From: Deinococcus fonticola
GTDB lineage: Bacteria; Deinococcota; Deinococci; Deinococcales; Deinococcaceae
Assembly (NCBI RefSeq): GCF_004634215.1
Contig: NZ_SMMH01000021.1
Coordinates: 1 to 64,000, forward strand
Reading direction: 5' to 3'
Length of the DNA: 64,000 nt
This document shows positions 61,034 through 64,000 of the stretch, in pieces. Made by a program: the position numbers and the translations under genes. A model generated the notes under the pieces. That model had not been told where the DNA came from and searched no databases. It saw only the letters and a program-made list of their open reading frames with translations. Each line of letters begins with the position of its first letter. The first letter of the stretch is position 1.

Positions 61034-63799
61034 CTAGTACCTCCGGACAACCGGGTCGGTGGTGGCCGCACTGGCGGGGCCATTCCACTCGAAGCGGTAG
61101 GTGAGAATCGTCTCACCAGCCCTGAGGCTAGTGCCGAGGGTATTGCGGCCTTCTTTCAAGGTGGCTCCCCCCGGCAGGGGGTCGTCCAGCACGAAGTCCG
61201 GCAGGTCACGCGGCGAATTGATCTTCAGGGTGACCACGTACCCGCCGTCCACCGCGAACACGCTTTTCTCGATGGTCACGTCACCGACGCTCAGGGTGGT
61301 GCGGCGCAGCGCCGCGATGTCGCCGCCCAGCGGGGCCAGCGGGAAGTTCACGCTTGTCAGGCCGCGCACCTGCACGGTCTGGGTGCCGCTCAGGCCGCCG
61401 TCCTGCGGCACCTGCAAGGGCGGGGAGGGCGTGGTGTTGGGGTCGAGGCGCAGCGCCCAGGTGCCAAAAGGCACGTTGGAAAAGTGGTAGCGCCCGGCCC
61501 GGTCGGTCAGGGCCAGCCGCCCGCTCGCCAGGATCACGCGGGCACGCTCGACGGGTGTGTCGAGGCCGGCGTCGTACAGGCCGTTACGGTTGCGATCCAC
61601 GAACACCGTGCCGATCAGGTCGCCCAGCGGGGCGAATTTCAGCGGGTCAAGGCGAATGGTGCGCTGGGCGTGGTTGCTGGCGATGGCCCGCGCCGCGCCG
61701 CCCGCGCCGACACCCACGACCTGCACCTCGTTCAGCAGGCTGGTGGTGGCGTCGGGCGTAACCCGCATGTCGTACTTGATCACGACCTGCCCACCTGCCG
61801 GAATGGTGCCGACCTGCCACTGCAGACTGTCCGTTCGGGTGGGGTCTTGCAGGGCCTGGCCGTCCAGCGTACTGCTGCCCGCCAGGTACTGCAGGCCCTG
61901 GGCGGGCGTGTCGGTCACGACGGCGCTCTCAATCGCGGTGGTGGCCGAGGTGTTCTTGATGGTCAGGGTGTACGTGACTCTGTCGCCGTACGTCACGGTG
62001 TCGCTGGATACGGTTTTTTGCACGTTGAGGGCCGCATTCCACACCGGGGTGCTGACCTCGTTGCTGCTCAGCGGGGTGGTGAACTCGGTGGAGGTCAGGT
62101 TGAAGATGTTTTTCAGGGCTTCGCCGTCCACGGCGCGGGCACTGACACGGGTCACGATGGTCAGCGTGCGGGTTTCGCCGGCGGCCAGTGTCCCCAGGTT
62201 CCAGGTCACGGTCTGAGCGCCCGCTTCGCCGCGGACTGTTCCGCCATTCGAGGCCCCTGTCACCTCAAGGTGGGCAGCCACCGGATCGCTGATCACCACG
62301 CTATTCAGGGGGCGCGGGTAGGGATTGTGCACGCTGAGGGTGTAGGTGATGGTGTCGCCCACCGCCACGGTCGCGCCGCCCGCGATGGCGCGGGGCTGTC
62401 CGCTGGCGTCTTTGCCAGTCGCGGCGTAGGTCTTCTTCAGTTCGGGCAGACCGCTTTGAATGTCACTGACGCGGTCTTTGGTGGTGTTGCGGGTGCCGCG
62501 TGCGCCGCTGGCAGTGATCAGGGCTTCCAGCGCGCCCGTCTGGGTGGGCGTGTAACACACCCGCACCAGCGCCGTCTGATTCGGGTCGAGCGGCAGGGGT
62601 TGCGCCAGCGCCTGGCCGTCCGCGCCGTACAGGTTGACCTTCGCGCCGCCCTGCGGGTACGTGACCGTGATGGTAAAGGTGTCGCGCACGTCCCCGGTGT
62701 TCTGAAGGGTGTGGTCGAAGCACACCTGCTGGCCCACCACCGCGAAGGGCCGGGTCTGGGTGTCGGCGGGCGTGCCCTCGGGGGCCTGCGGTTGCCCCAG
62801 CGGACCGATCGCCACGCCCGGCTGATAACGCACATCTACCTGCGCGGTGGCCGCGACGCTGCTGCGGCCCGTGTCGGCGGTGGCGACGTTTTCGATGACC
62901 TTGCCGTCGGCACTCTCGGCGGCCCGCATGCGGAAGGTCAGGGTAAGGTGCCCAGCCGGCGCCAGGCTGCCGACCCGCACCCGCACACCACGCACCGGCT
63001 GGGTTTCGGCGCTGCTCCAGCTGTGGCCGTCGCTGGTGTACTCCAGCGTGCCCACGCTGGCGCGGGCGCTGCCACTCACGTAACTCAGGCCCTGTGCCAG
63101 TTGCCCGGCCAGCAGGTCGGTCAGCACCACCTCACGGCTCTCTCCCTGGCCCTCGTTGCTGGTGCTGACTTCCACGGTGGTTTCCGCGCCCGGTTTCAGC
63201 AGGGCCGGCGTAAAGGTCTTATGGATTGTCAGCACCGGGGGCGGGCTGAGGCTAACCATACCGGTCGCCGAGGCGCCCGCCCCAGTCCCGCCGCAGGAGG
63301 TGACCAGGTTGATCAGCGCGTCCCCCAGGGCCACGGCACTAGTCTGCACCACCACCAGCAGCTGGGCCTCGGCGTCGGGGGCCAGGGTCACGCTGCTGAC
63401 CGGTCCTTCCCCGACATCCGGAAGGCCATTGCGGTTCAAGTCCTGGTAAAGCTTCAGGGTGGGGCTGGGGGTCATGCCGGTGCTGAACACGTTCAGGGGC
63501 AGGGTGGCCGACGCGTTGCCGGCGTTGGTCAAGGTGAAGCGCAGGGTGGTCTGTTCGCCCGGCAGGAGAGCGGCTTCGGGGCTGCCTGACGGAGTGACAC
63601 TGACGGCGCACACCGCCTGCACGGTGGTGTAGACCGCGTTGCTCTGCACCGACGACACGCCCTTGTCCCGGGGCGTAAACGTGGCGCTGGACTGGTTAAC
63701 GATCACCGTGCCAGCGGGCGTGCTGGCCGCCAGGGCCGGGAACGCGGCAGCAAGCACGCCGGTCAGCAGAGCAACTTTGCGGGGGTGAAAACGGGTCAC
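61034..63799 (-). CDS. large secreted DUF11/SdrD-type repeat protein
   Basis: The 921-residue protein has a signal peptide (HPRKVALLTGVLAAAFPALA) and several DUF11 repeats (LPEL..TYTLSVHNPYPRPLNSV; TYTLTIKNTSATTAIESAVV) and one SdrD_B-like domain (GTVFVDRNRNGLYDAGLDTP, then LALTDRAGRYHFSNVPFGTW). It ends with segment DFVLDDPLPGGATLKEG. GTG 63799 follows GGAGAAGG. The stop lies two bases before the barrel gene. Confidence 0.85.
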   Translation of the reverse strand: MTRFHPRKVALLTGVLAAAFPALAASTPAGTVIVNQSSATFTPRDKGVSSVQSNAVYTTVQAVCAVSVTPSGSPEAALLPGEQTTLRFTLTNAGNASATLPLNVFSTGMTPSPTLKLYQDLNRNGLPDVGEGPVSSVTLAPDAEAQLLVVVQTSAVALGDALINLVTSCGGTGAGASATGMVSLSPPPVLTIHKTFTPALLKPGAETTVEVSTSNEGQGESREVVLTDLLAGQLAQGLSYVSGSARASVGTLEYTSDGHSWSSAETQPVRGVRVRVGSLAPAGHLTLTFRMRAAESADGKVIENVATADTGRSSVAATAQVDVRYQPGVAIGPLGQPQAPEGTPADTQTRPFAVVGQQVCFDHTLQNTGDVRDTFTITVTYPQGGAKVNLYGADGQALAQPLPLDPNQTALVRVCYTPTQTGALEALITASGARGTRNTTKDRVSDIQSGLPELKKTYAATGKDASGQPRAIAGGATVAVGDTITYTLSVHNPYPRPLNSVVISDPVAAHLEVTGASNGGTVRGEAGAQTVTWNLGTLAAGETRTLTIVTRVSARAVDGEALKNIFNLTSTEFTTPLSSNEVSTPVWNAALNVQKTVSSDTVTYGDRVTYTLTIKNTSATTAIESAVVTDTPAQGLQYLAGSSTLDGQALQDPTRTDSLQWQVGTIPAGGQVVIKYDMRVTPDATTSLLNEVQVVGVGAGGAARAIASNHAQRTIRLDPLKFAPLGDLIGTVFVDRNRNGLYDAGLDTPVERARVILASGRLALTDRAGRYHFSNVPFGTWALRLDPNTTPSPPLQVPQDGGLSGTQTVQVRGLTSVNFPLAPLGGDIAALRRTTLSVGDVTIEKSVFAVDGGYVVTLKINSPRDLPDFVLDDPLPGGATLKEGRNTLGTSLRAGETILTYRFEWNGPASAATTDPVVRRY

Positions 63800-63914
63800 G
63801 GGCCTTCTCCTTGAATCGCGGCGCAAGCGGCGTGAGGGGTGGGGGAAGCAGGGTCTCGGAAAACAGGCACTCAAATGTGCCGGAACTCAAAAAAGGAAGT
63901 CTGGTGTTAGAAGG

Positions 63915-63947
63915 GGGCGCACCTGCCCCTGTAGGCAAGGTGCGCCC
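63915..63947 (-). terminator. hairpin between the partial gene and the DUF11 operon
   Basis: GGGCGCACCT (63915-63924) pairs perfectly with AGGTGCGCCC (63938-63947) across a 13-base loop. On the minus strand it follows the stop of the upstream gene by about 10 bases, but no good U-run follows. It may act as an attenuator or weak terminator. Confidence 0.5.
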
Positions 63948-63956
63948 GGAAAAAGC

Positions 63957-64000
63957 TCAGTTGACCTTGACGGTAAAGACCAGTTCCATGGTCGAGCCGG
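63957..64000 (-). CDS. C-terminal end of an upstream gene (partial)
   Basis: The frame ends GSTMELVFTVKVN at TGA 63959-63957 and runs off the right edge. Too little is seen to name it; the sequence style suggests another secreted beta-rich protein of the same operon as the DUF11 genes. It lies 158 bases before the next start, with a hairpin in the gap. Confidence 0.6.
   Translation of the reverse strand, partial: GSTMELVFTVKVN

Overview
The window looks like chromosome from a member of the genus Deinococcus. It is GC-rich and carries a DdrO repressor with the expected IrrE-cleavage residues. Next to it lie a family II pyrophosphatase and a large SLH-domain S-layer/outer-membrane protein of the SlpA type. 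A cytochrome bc1-like operon and a GTG/ATG-overlap operon style with many apparently leaderless starts fit the same assignment. No rRNA, tRNA, CRISPR array or prophage was found.

Layout. 1-1.2 kb: tail of an IS630-type transposase and a frameshifted methyltransferase. 1.2-6 kb: der, a membrane protein, yceD, moaC and a repeat-rich bactofilin-like membrane protein. 6.1-12.8 kb: ddrO with a divergent small gene and a 30-codon proline-rich ORF, then folC, a lipoprotein, ppaC and slpA on the minus strand. 13.2-18.1 kb: a NarL-type regulator, a serine hydrolase and the three-gene cytochrome c/Rieske/cytochrome b operon. 18.1-23.3 kb: small genes, an A-type Fe-S carrier and a peptide ABC transporter lacking ATPases. 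23.5-30.9 kb: ruvC, a PrsW-like protease, a nitronate monooxygenase, an HD hydrolase, an MFS exporter and an orphan molybdo-hydroxylase subunit. 30.9-34.4 kb: a tightly overlapped minus-strand operon (FAD protein, trmB, MBL hydrolase, methyltransferase).

34.5-43.4 kb: PaiB, an RluA-like protein missing its catalytic Asp, a histidine kinase, arginase, era, an NYN protein, plsX, MscS and Yip1. 43.9-47.3 kb: a three-gene kinase/beta-repeat protein/regulator unit like LiaFSR. 47.5-50.8 kb: a small Rieske protein, then three exported proteins resembling FlgT, FlgP/LPP20 and CsgG/FlgO, with no flagellar gene in the window. 51-55.3 kb: small and ankyrin proteins, a thiolase, a DUF2975/HTH pair with its operator, and an EamA exporter. 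55.3-64 kb: a minus-strand operon of giant secreted DUF11 and beta-barrel proteins running off the right edge.

Several genes serve the Deinococcus envelope (slpA, the DUF11/barrel operon, the FlgT/FlgP/CsgG-like triad, the Lia-like unit) and others the DNA-damage and translation machinery (ddrO, ruvC, der, era, trmB, yceD). The triad is the best candidate for an undescribed system: it resembles the outer-membrane basal-body ring proteins of Vibrio, but nothing here suggests a flagellum.
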